This document shows positions 1-6,262 of a stretch of DNA of 25,405 bases, in pieces. Location: contig CAJTMS010000017.1 in NCBI GenBank assembly GCA_910577155.1, positions 1-25,405 of the forward strand. Direction: 5' to 3'. Each line of letters opens with the position of its first letter. The first letter of the stretch is position 1. The position numbers and the translations under genes were made by a program. Below the pieces are notes generated by a model that searched no databases, had not been told where the DNA came from, and saw only the letters and a program-made list of their open reading frames with translations. This DNA is from an uncultured Mailhella sp. (GTDB taxonomy: Bacteria; Desulfobacterota; Desulfovibrionia; Desulfovibrionales; Desulfovibrionaceae).

Positions 1-55
1 AATAAATTTATATAATAAAATCAATAAGTTATAAATAAATGACGACACTGTCTAG
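1..55 (-). repeat. Long terminal inverted repeat, left copy (cut by window edge)
   Basis: Read on the minus strand from 55 to 1, this stretch matches 6064-6118 on the plus strand over 55 bases with only two differences, both near the inner end (CTAGACAGTGTCGTCAT here, CTAGGCAGTATCGTCAT there). The match runs to the window edge, so the repeat probably continues outside. The two copies bracket the whole AT-rich island. The right copy looks like part of a small element with its own TIR-like ends, so this may be a second, inverted copy of that element. Confidence 0.8.
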
Positions 56-128
56 GAATATAACAACATTTTATTATTACGTTAATAGCAATCTCTATAA
101 AGATTTGTCAAGTCAACTACGAAATTTC

Positions 129-145
129 ATATGCTGAATTGTCAA
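129..145 (+). repeat. Perfect 17-bp inverted repeat, left arm
   Basis: ATATGCTGAATTGTCAA here is the exact reverse complement of 1230-1246. It overlaps the left IS30 end. A diverged copy of the TTGTCAAG part of the IS end also lies just outside at about 108-125 (15 of 18 positions match 139-156), so IS-end-like sequence is stacked at this border. Confidence 0.7.
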
Positions 146-1182
146 GCCAAGTGCGACACTTCGTATAGAAAGACTTGCCAAGGGGTTTTCCAGTTTAGGC
201 ATTTTCTGGGACGATTATTTATAAACTCCAGTTTTTGCCTAAGTTCCTGTTGTGTTACTTTTGCCAAATCGATTTTCTTGGGGTAAAACTCTCTAAGTAA
301 ACTATTCCCGTTTTCATTGCTTCTACGCTGCCATGGGGCATACGCATTGGCGAAGAAAAAGCCTATCTCTAACTTTTCCTTTACGCTGGCATGGCAAGCA
401 AACTCTTACCTCTATCACTTGTTGCTGATTTGAAAGCTCCTTTTGGGAGTGCTTTATGAAGCCTGCTGATAGCCTGTTCCATGGTGTCTGCTGTTCTGTC
501 TTTGCCAACAACCGCCGTATATAATCGAGATTTTCTCTTAATGAACGTGCTGAACACTCCTTTACTTTCACCTCGGCTTGACACCATACTGTCAAGTACC
601 CAATGCCCAAATTCTGTGCGGTTATTGGCTTGTTCTGAACGTTCCGAAATGGAAACTCCATTAGAAAAAATTCCTCGTTTATCAGCTCTCTTGCGTTTTC
701 TGCCTTTATGCCGCAGCAACGCTAAATTGTCTGTGTTAATTTTGCCTGCATAAATCCAACGATATATGCTTTTAAAGCTGACAACACCTTTCAATACCGT
801 GTTGGAAATTTGCTCAGGTGACCATGTTTCCTGCAGCTTCTTCTCAATAATTGTAATGGGTTTTGCAGATAACTTTGTTCTTGTTGAAGGCTTTGTCCGC
901 CTTTGGCTTGCTGCTTCATCGGCTGCCATTGCATAATAATCATTACTATTTCGCTTGAGTTCTCTGGCAATAGTTGAATGATGCCGCTCCATTAGAGTTG
1001 CGATTTCTCTGGTACTCATTCTAGGGGCTAAAAATCCCTCCAGCTTTCCTCGTTCAATTAGGCTAAGAGCATATAGCTCAACGGTAAACCTCCCGTAAAA
1101 TTTTGTGGCAAACTAATTCTACACGAAGTTTTATTGTTGGGCTACTTCTTTATCCACCCCTGTCGCACTTCAGTTTACAATT
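137..1182 (-). mobile_element. Degenerate IS30-family insertion sequence
   Basis: About 1.05 kb, a usual size for the IS30 family. It is bounded by imperfect inverted repeats of 22 bp at 137-158 and 1161-1182 that match at 18 positions; the inner core AAGTGCGACA is identical. The only gene inside is a broken IS30 transposase whose stop codon lies within the left repeat. The exact outer ends are uncertain, because a perfect 17-bp inverted pair (129-145 and 1230-1246) partly overlaps the left repeat and lies outside the right one. No target duplication could be assigned. Confidence 0.75.
142..1082 (-). pseudogene. IS30-family transposase, frameshifted and without a start codon
   Basis: The 5' part (about 1082 to 405) reads as an IS30 transposase. 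It has an N-terminal helix-turn-helix (STIARELKRN), the SPEQI and YRWIYAG motifs, the first catalytic Asp in GHWVLDSMV and the second in TSDRGK. At about position 405 one base is missing. After a shift of frame the protein continues (FACHASVKEKLEIG, then YAPWQRRSNENGNSLLREF with the catalytic Glu, then INNRPRKCLNWKTPWQVF) to TGA at 142-144. At the other end the frame is open to 1112 but has no ATG, GTG or TTG before the internal ATG at 1019, which would cut off the helix-turn-helix. A good ribosome site (GGGAGG, 1089-1094) sits 6 nt before GTT at 1080-1082, which looks like a mutated start codon. Two lesions make this a dead gene, although the DDE residues survive in the two frames. Confidence 0.85.
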
Positions 1183-1229
1183 AATAATATAAAAATACAT
1201 AATTGAAGTATGTCAATATGAGATTTTGA

Positions 1230-1246
1230 TTGACAATTCAGCATAT
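1230..1246 (-). repeat. Perfect 17-bp inverted repeat, right arm
   Basis: TTGACAATTCAGCATAT is the exact reverse complement of 129-145. It lies 47 bp outside the right IS30 repeat and just before the first cassette gene. It may be a relic of a second IS30-type end, or an end-like target, since IS30 elements are known to insert next to sequences resembling their own ends. Confidence 0.65.
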
Positions 1247-1288
1247 TTGCATTAAAATTTATATATGCTATTACATCGAGAGAAAATC

Positions 1289-2404
1289 ATGAATAATAAT
1301 ATATTTAAATATCATTGGTATTCATTATTAAAAAATAATAAAAAAAAAGAAAAGTATTATGATAGGATTGTTGTCGATTATGACTATATTCTAAATTTTT
1401 TTGATAAAAAAGCAAAATTGGATCTTACGGACATTGAAAAGCTTGCTGAACGTCCTTTTCGTTTTTACACCTCAGAATTATTTTATTTTACTGACTGTTA
1501 TGGTAATAACTACACATTAAAGAAATATTTGACTTTGCCCAACTCCTATCAATTTAAACTTGTAATCCAACATGCTACAAATTTTAGAGACAGAAAAGTT
1601 GATCAAGAATTTGATCAAAATTTACCCATTATTTTAACTAACTCAACACTTACAAAAAAACTCTTAAGTAAATATGCACCTCAAGCAGAATTAATTCCTA
1701 TTTCTTACCCTTTTCTTTATGCTTCTGATTATTTTTCTAAGGAAAAATTTTTAAAAGAAAAACAAAGATTGGGGAAAAATTTATTATTTTTTCCTATTCA
1801 CTCAGATTGTAATTTATCTATTTCATTCAATTTGCAATATCTACTTGAAAAACTAGAAAAAATCAAAGAGGATTATCATTTTGATTCAATAACTATTTGT
1901 TGTTATTGGCTAGATATACTTAATAATAGTATTCATCAAATTTGTAAGAATTTTTCTCATAATTACAATATAGTTTGTGCAGGACATCTTATGGATATAA
2001 ATTTTTTACCAAGATTAAAAACAATTATCAATTTATCTGACTTAGTAGTTTCTAACTTTCCTGGTTCATATTTATTCTATTCGATGGCACTTAATAAACC
2101 TTTTTATCTTATGGAGGACGATAGTATCCAAAACACAATAAAACCAGGGAATGAACATGTTAAAGAATTTCAGGATTGGAAAGAAAAACTTTTTTCCCTA
2201 CCTGAAGTAAAAGAATTTTTTGAGGTATTGAACGAACCACGATTAACAGCCAGTGACAAACAAATTGAGCTTAGAGATCGTTATTGTGGCTTGGATTCCT
2301 TCAAAAACCCACAGGAACTGAGAGAAATTATTGACTATTCAGAAGAATTATATAAAAATGGAAATTATAAAAAATATGCACTTCCAACTGAAATATATTG
2401 GTAA
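1289..2404 (+). CDS. GT-B-like protein of a polysaccharide locus, activity unknown
   Basis: About 371 residues, AT-rich, with Lys/Asn-rich composition. No family can be named with certainty. The second half contains the patterns FFPIHSDCNLSISFN, ITICCYWLDIL, VCAGHLMDINFLPRLKTII and LSDLVVSNFPGSYLFYSMALNKPFYLMED. This layout (nucleotide-sugar-site-like loops, a Ser/Gly turn, then a fixed-partner helix) resembles the C-terminal domain of GT-B glycosyltransferases and UDP-GlcNAc 2-epimerase-like folds, and similar hypothetical proteins sit in capsule and O-antigen loci. There is no signal peptide or membrane segment, so a cytoplasmic enzyme is likely. The ATG at 1289 was chosen because GAGAG lies upstream at good spacing; an ATG at 1265 would add eight residues without a ribosome site. 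It is the first gene of the cassette, directly after the IS30 remnant. Glycosyltransferase activity is inferred. Confidence 0.7.
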   Translation: MNNNIFKYHWYSLLKNNKKKEKYYDRIVVDYDYILNFFDKKAKLDLTDIEKLAERPFRFYTSELFYFTDCYGNNYTLKKYLTLPNSYQFKLVIQHATNFRDRKVDQEFDQNLPIILTNSTLTKKLLSKYAPQAELIPISYPFLYASDYFSKEKFLKEKQRLGKNLLFFPIHSDCNLSISFNLQYLLEKLEKIKEDYHFDSITICCYWLDILNNSIHQICKNFSHNYNIVCAGHLMDINFLPRLKTIINLSDLVVSNFPGSYLFYSMALNKPFYLMEDDSIQNTIKPGNEHVKEFQDWKEKLFSLPEVKEFFEVLNEPRLTASDKQIELRDRYCGLDSFKNPQELREIIDYSEELYKNGNYKKYALPTEIYW

Positions 2405-2410
2405 GAATAA

Positions 2411-2563
2411 ATAACACAAGAAATTTTTGGAAATAAACCATTAATAATAAAATCCCTTATAAAGGATTTAAATATTACGCTCCAAAATGACTTAGTTAAG
2501 GATGGTATTTTTTCTTTGGAATTTCTGCTTCGCACTTACAAAGATAAACTAAACATAAGGTGA
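2411..2563 (+). pseudogene. C-terminal fragment of an unknown protein (50 codons, no start)
   Basis: The gap between two cassette genes is open for 50 codons and ends at TGA 2561-2563. It reads like real protein (EIFGNKPLIIKSLIKDLNIT, then LVKDGIFSLEFLLRTYKDKL). There is no ATG or GTG, and the only TTG comes late. The frame is the same as that of the upstream gene, but two stops (2402-2404 and 2408-2410) separate them. The simplest reading is the tail of a deleted gene. The parent family was not recognised. Confidence 0.5.
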
Positions 2564-2568
2564 TATTA

Positions 2569-3414
2569 ATGCTAAAACTTTTTAAGAAAAAAGAACCAAA
2601 AGTTATTCCAAGCACTGAGGCTTTTGCATGTCAAGCATTTGAAAATGAAGCGTATAAAGCTTTGGAAATAAATTATGACAATTTTTTTGAAAAGTGTTTA
2701 ATAAATTTTGATAAGCAAGAAGAATATACGCTAAAAGATATCAAACGAATATCATTTGAATTATCAAATATCTGCAACTATTCCTATATACATAAGAAAT
2801 GTCCTTTATCTTTAGTAAAAGACAAAAAAGTGCTCTCTTCCCAAATAATATACAAATGCATTGATGAATTGGCAACTATTAATTTTGATGGGGTTGTAGC
2901 TTTTCATCGCTATAACGAACCGCTTATTGACCCCCGGCTTTGCCAATTTATTGAATATACAAATAAGAAACTGCCGCTTGCCAAAATCCTTATTTTAACG
3001 AATGGTTTTTATTTATCGGAAGAAATTGTAAAGCATTTTGAAGAGTATAAAATTTGGTGTATCTGTGTTTCAGCTTATTTCAAAAGTGAATATGAGAGAA
3101 TATCAAAAATAGAGACAAATATTCCATTAAGAGTTTTCTATTCAATTTTAGATGACAGGGAATCAATTTATGATGATACCCCAAAAAACTGTAATACACC
3201 TTGTATCTCACCCCTTTCTGATTTAACAGTAACTTGTGAAGGTACTGTTGGGCTTTGCTGCCTCGATTGGAAAAACAGGTTTACTTTTGGCAAGTTACAT
3301 GAGAAATCAATTTCGGAGATAATTGATTCAGATTATTTTCAAGCTACTTGCCTTGATTTACAAAAAGGGAATAGAAAGCTTTTAATTTGCAAAAATTGCG
3401 ACTGGATAAGATAA
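2569..3414 (+). CDS. Radical SAM/SPASM-like protein with atypical cluster motif
   Basis: About 281 residues. The start is ATG 2569, with AAGG 8 nt upstream; a GTG at 2560 would overlap that site. The N-terminal barrel shows ELSNICNYSYIHKKCPLS (Cys69 and Cys78), FDGVVAFHRYNEPLIDPRL (in the place of the GGEP region) and ILILTNGFYL. A C-terminal SPASM-like region carries Cys208, 212, 223, 230, 231, 261, 274 and 277, including GLCCLDW, FGKLHEKSISEII and ICKNCDW. The usual CX3CX2C cluster motif is absent: where its second and third Cys should be there are Tyr and Lys, and the next Cys comes after eight residues (CX8C). Proteins of this type occur in polysaccharide loci, but their reaction is not known to me. 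It is followed by the methyltransferase after 1 nt, so the two are surely co-transcribed. SAM-radical chemistry on a sugar or lipid-linked glycan is a guess. Confidence 0.75.
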   Translation: MLKLFKKKEPKVIPSTEAFACQAFENEAYKALEINYDNFFEKCLINFDKQEEYTLKDIKRISFELSNICNYSYIHKKCPLSLVKDKKVLSSQIIYKCIDELATINFDGVVAFHRYNEPLIDPRLCQFIEYTNKKLPLAKILILTNGFYLSEEIVKHFEEYKIWCICVSAYFKSEYERISKIETNIPLRVFYSILDDRESIYDDTPKNCNTPCISPLSDLTVTCEGTVGLCCLDWKNRFTFGKLHEKSISEIIDSDYFQATCLDLQKGNRKLLICKNCDWIR

Positions 3415-3415
3415 A

Positions 3416-4099
3416 ATGAAAAATAGAGAATTAGCAAAAATTAAAAAATTTATTACGGAAGAAAGAGAAATCTTTTTTAAAATTGCATGTAATTATATTT
3501 CGAATGAAAGCATAATCTTAGATGTGGGTTCCGGAGACGGTCATTTTGCAAAATGCATTAACAGAAGTGATGTATATATGGTAGACGGAAATATTGAATC
3601 TGTAAACAACCTAAAAAAACAGTATAAAAATGTATTTCATAGTACTCTGCCAGAGCTGCCGTTTACGGATAAGCAATTTAATGTAATCCACTGCTCTCAT
3701 GTTATTGAGCATTTATCTCCAGAAAATTTATATCTTACCCTCAAAGAGTTTGATAGATGTTTAAATGATAATGGCTATTTAATTATCAGTGCCCCTTTAC
3801 TGTGGAATGAATTTTATGATGATTTGTCACATTTAAAACCTTATAACCCAAAAGTATTTGAAAAATATTTTACTTGGAATAATCCCAGTTGCTGCACCCG
3901 CTCTCTTATCAGCAGTAATTATACAGTAAAAGAAAAAATTTTCAGATACTCTTTGGTTGAATTGCATAGTGATGTAGTGAATACTTCTTCCCCATTTTTA
4001 AATTCAATTTTTCATTATTATTACAAAGCGGTAAAAAAATTAGGATTTAGAAGTTTAGAAAAGAGTGGTTTTACACTTGTTTTGCAAAAAGGAAATTGA
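3416..4099 (+). CDS. Class I SAM-dependent methyltransferase
   Basis: 227 residues. It has the Rossmann SAM-binding loop ILDVGSGDGHFAKC (motif I), VDGN at the end of strand 2, LPFTDKQFNVIHCSHVIEHL (motifs II to post-II of the Methyltransf_11 type), and then LNDNGYLIISAPL. There is no membrane segment. The start ATG lies 1 nt after the stop of the radical SAM gene. The genes next to it suggest methylation of a sugar, lipid-linked intermediate or glycan end, but the substrate cannot be read from the sequence. Enzymes of this group are common in O-antigen and flagellin-glycan loci. Confidence 0.85.
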   Translation: MKNRELAKIKKFITEEREIFFKIACNYISNESIILDVGSGDGHFAKCINRSDVYMVDGNIESVNNLKKQYKNVFHSTLPELPFTDKQFNVIHCSHVIEHLSPENLYLTLKEFDRCLNDNGYLIISAPLLWNEFYDDLSHLKPYNPKVFEKYFTWNNPSCCTRSLISSNYTVKEKIFRYSLVELHSDVVNTSSPFLNSIFHYYYKAVKKLGFRSLEKSGFTLVLQKGN

Positions 4100-4101
4100 A
4101 T

Positions 4102-4977
4102 TTGAACCACATCCATGTTTCCGTTATTATTCCTGCTTATAACAGAGAAAAAACGATTAAATACTGCTTAGACTCCGTACTTGGTCAGTCATATCCTTAT
4201 TTTGAAGTTATTATTGTTGACGATGCCTCCTCAGACAATACAGTTAATATAATCAAAAGTTATCAAGACGAACGGATAAAGCTGATTGAACAAAAAGAAA
4301 ATAGGGGCGCGCAGCATTGCCGAAATGTTGGGATAAAAAATGCCCAATATGATTGGATAGCTTTTTTAGACAGCGATGATACATGGAATAACGATAAATT
4401 AGCAAAGCAAATTGAAGAGCTGAAAAAATGGAATACTCCCTATATTGTTATTCATTCTGATGCACTTCTTATTGATACTATTAACAAGGAAGAAAAAATT
4501 TTTGGCATTTCCCGCACAGAAGGTGAAAATGTCTATCCTCTTCTTTTAACCCGTCCTGCACCGATGTTTCAGGCAATATTAACGTCAAAACAAGCTTTGC
4601 ATGAAATTGGATACTTGGATGAAAATGTACCATCATACCAAGAATGGGATACTTCCATACGGCTGGCAAAAATTTGCCGTTTTATTCAGCTACCTTCTCC
4701 AACGTTCAGTTATTATTACCACACCGGTGAAACTATCAGCAAAAATAAATTGCGGGATCTTCAAGGCTATGATTACATTATGACTAAATTTAAGGCTGAT
4801 ATTTTTAAATACCATGGAAAAAGACAATGGAAACAACATCTGTTAATCCAATACGATAAGTGTATGAATTGGAAAATGTACAAGGAAGCATTCCATTATC
4901 TCAACCTATATCCTCTTTGCAGTAAAAAGATTGAACTTTATTATGAATTTTTCAAAGACTGCATAAAAAATAGGTAA
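4102..4977 (+). CDS. GT2 family (GT-A fold) glycosyltransferase
   Basis: About 291 residues. The N-terminal half is a classic family 2 domain: VSVIIPAYNREKTIKYCLDS, FEVIIVDDASSDNT, the ENRGAQHCRNVGI loop, and the metal/nucleotide motif WIAFLDSDDTW (DxD as DSDD). A later QEWDTSIRLAK carries the ED/EWD-type acidic catalytic site. No membrane helix, so a soluble cytoplasmic transferase using a nucleotide sugar. No ATG is available: TTG at 4102 has AAAAAGGA ending 8 nt upstream and is preferred over TTG 4096, which overlaps the preceding stop and is too close to the ribosome site. It is the last gene of the cassette and probably adds a sugar to a surface glycan or glycoprotein. Sugar donor and acceptor are unknown. 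Confidence 0.85.
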   Translation: MNHIHVSVIIPAYNREKTIKYCLDSVLGQSYPYFEVIIVDDASSDNTVNIIKSYQDERIKLIEQKENRGAQHCRNVGIKNAQYDWIAFLDSDDTWNNDKLAKQIEELKKWNTPYIVIHSDALLIDTINKEEKIFGISRTEGENVYPLLLTRPAPMFQAILTSKQALHEIGYLDENVPSYQEWDTSIRLAKICRFIQLPSPTFSYYYHTGETISKNKLRDLQGYDYIMTKFKADIFKYHGKRQWKQHLLIQYDKCMNWKMYKEAFHYLNLYPLCSKKIELYYEFFKDCIKNR

Positions 4978-5002
4978 TAAACTTCATAACAGTTGCTAAG
5001 AC

Positions 5003-6066
5003 TAGAGCATTTCCGGTAAATCTTGCAAAGAAATTTTATAATATATTCATTTTTAGCCTTTAATCTTTTTAAATCTATAATAAGTTTGAAATAGAAAATT
5101 AGAAATGGATATTGTTATGAAATATACATCACCAGAGACCAGGAAAATAGCTATCACTGCTGCTATTAATCAAAGTTTATCTCCGGAAGAAGCTGCTGAA
5201 GTTTTTGGAGTTAACCTTTCAACTATTTACAGGTGGGTTTCAACTTATAAAAAAAGCGGAAGGTATGAAGTAAGGCATTCTGCTGGGAGACCTTGTAAAT
5301 TTACTCAGGAACATAAAGAAAAATTACGCAAACTTATTGAAGAAAATAATGACCGCACATTAAAAGAGTTAGTGGAACTTTTAGATAATATTGTTCAAAA
5401 ATCAGTTATAAGTAAACAACTTATAAAAATGGGTTATTCCTATAAAAAAACTCTAAAGGCAGCAGAACAAAATCGTCCTGATGTCCTTACAGCCAGAACA
5501 AAATGGCTTTTTAGACAAGATTTTCTTTCAACGAACAAAATCGTCTGCTCCGATGAATCATCAGCAAAAACGAATATGACCCGTCTTTATGGTCGTTCAG
5601 TAACAAATCAAAGATGTTACGGAAGTGCCCCTGATGGAAGATGGAAAACCACAACCATGCTTTCTTCTTTGAAAAGTAATGGAGAAACACAATGCATTGT
5701 GTATGAAGGCGGAACAAGCAAAGCTATTTTTGAGCAATATATTGAAAAACAACTTTGTCCTTTTCTCAACCCGGGTGATGTGGTTATAATGGATAATTTA
5801 TCAGCACACAAAAGCTCAAAAGTTACAAAACTCATTGAAGCTTGCGGAGTCCAGGTTTTGTATTTACCCCCCTACAGCCCGGACCTTAATCCTATTGAAA
5901 AAATGTGGAGTAAAATAAAGGCTATTCTTCGTAAAATTGAAGCAAGAACATCACAACAACTTGAAGAAGCAATCAAAATCGCTCTTGAAAAAATTACACC
6001 CCTTGACGCTAAAAATTGGTTTAAATCTTGTGGATATTATTCTTAATCTTTTTCGGAAATGCTCTA
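5003..6066 (+). mobile_element. IS630-family insertion sequence, apparently intact
   Basis: About 1.06 kb. Perfect 13-bp terminal inverted repeats (TAGAGCATTTCCG at 5003-5015, reverse complement at 6054-6066) begin with TA on each side. IS630/Tc1 elements target and duplicate TA, so the element proper is 5005-6064. The single transposase gene is uninterrupted and ends 8 nt before the right repeat. The insertion falls exactly at the CTAG that starts the right-hand long inverted repeat. A short relative with the same ends lies at 15095-15302. Confidence 0.9.
5105..6046 (+). CDS. IS630-family transposase
   Basis: 313 residues in one frame. The N-terminus is a homeodomain-like helix-turn-helix (SPEEAAEVFGVNLSTIYRWV, about residues 26-45) followed by a GRP linker (GRPCKF) and a second winged-helix-type DNA-binding region. 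The catalytic core has Asp150 in IVCSDESS, Asp230 in VVIMDNLSAHK and Glu265 in YLPPYSPDLNPIEKMW. The last pair is 34 residues apart, fitting the D-D34-E pattern of the family. No lesion is visible and both inverted repeats are perfect, so it could still be active and could also mobilise non-autonomous copies with the same ends. The ribosome site before ATG 5105 is weak; ATG 5117 is the alternative. Confidence 0.93.
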   Translation: MDIVMKYTSPETRKIAITAAINQSLSPEEAAEVFGVNLSTIYRWVSTYKKSGRYEVRHSAGRPCKFTQEHKEKLRKLIEENNDRTLKELVELLDNIVQKSVISKQLIKMGYSYKKTLKAAEQNRPDVLTARTKWLFRQDFLSTNKIVCSDESSAKTNMTRLYGRSVTNQRCYGSAPDGRWKTTTMLSSLKSNGETQCIVYEGGTSKAIFEQYIEKQLCPFLNPGDVVIMDNLSAHKSSKVTKLIEACGVQVLYLPPYSPDLNPIEKMWSKIKAILRKIEARTSQQLEEAIKIALEKITPLDAKNWFKSCGYYS

Positions 6067-6118
6067 GGCAGTATCGTCATTTATTTATAACTTATTGATT
6101 TTATTATATAAATTTATT
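6064..6118 (+). repeat. Long terminal inverted repeat, right copy
   Basis: It matches 55-1 on the minus strand with two differences in 55 bases. It starts at the CTAG where the IS630 element inserted. It appears to be the left part of a roughly 113-bp unit (6066-6179) whose ends, AGGCAGTATCGTCAT and ATGACGACACACCT, are imperfect inverted repeats sharing TCGTCAT. Confidence 0.8.
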
Positions 6119-6179
6119 TTATGTTTTCTTAATTTTACTAATAATTTCAATATGTTGTGCTCATAATGACGACACACCT
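6066..6179. mobile_element. Possible short MITE-like element
   Basis: An AT-rich, non-coding stretch of about 113 bp bounded by imperfect inverted ends (6066-6080 and 6166-6179, both with TCGTCAT reading inward). Half of it recurs inverted at the left window edge. No gene and no known IS family could be assigned; called only on ends plus repetition. Confidence 0.4.
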
Positions 6180-6212
6180 TAAGAAAAGTTTAAAAAGTTT
6201 TGTGGGGAGAGT

Positions 6213-6249
6213 ATGAGAGGGAGAACTTTTCCAAAAGTTCCCCTCTCAT
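6213..6249. other. Strong hairpin downstream of ahbC
   Basis: ATGAGAGG/GAGAACTTTT and AAAAGTTCCCCTCTCAT pair over about 17 bp with one bulge and a 2-nt loop. It lies just past the ahbC stop on the minus strand, but no T-tract follows on either strand, so it may be an RNA-stabilising or processing hairpin instead of a classical terminator. The flanking bases (6178-6230) resemble 15128-15178. Confidence 0.5.
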
Positions 6250-6262
6250 AAAATAGCTCAAC

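Noticed and set aside
481..753. Plus-strand open frame of 90 codons in the IS30 region
   Set aside because: It lies antisense to the IS30 transposase, which is clearly the coding strand by protein motifs.
1265..1288. Earlier ATG for the first cassette gene
   Set aside because: No ribosome site precedes it, while the ATG at 1289 has a GAGAG upstream; the extra eight residues look like leader read-through.
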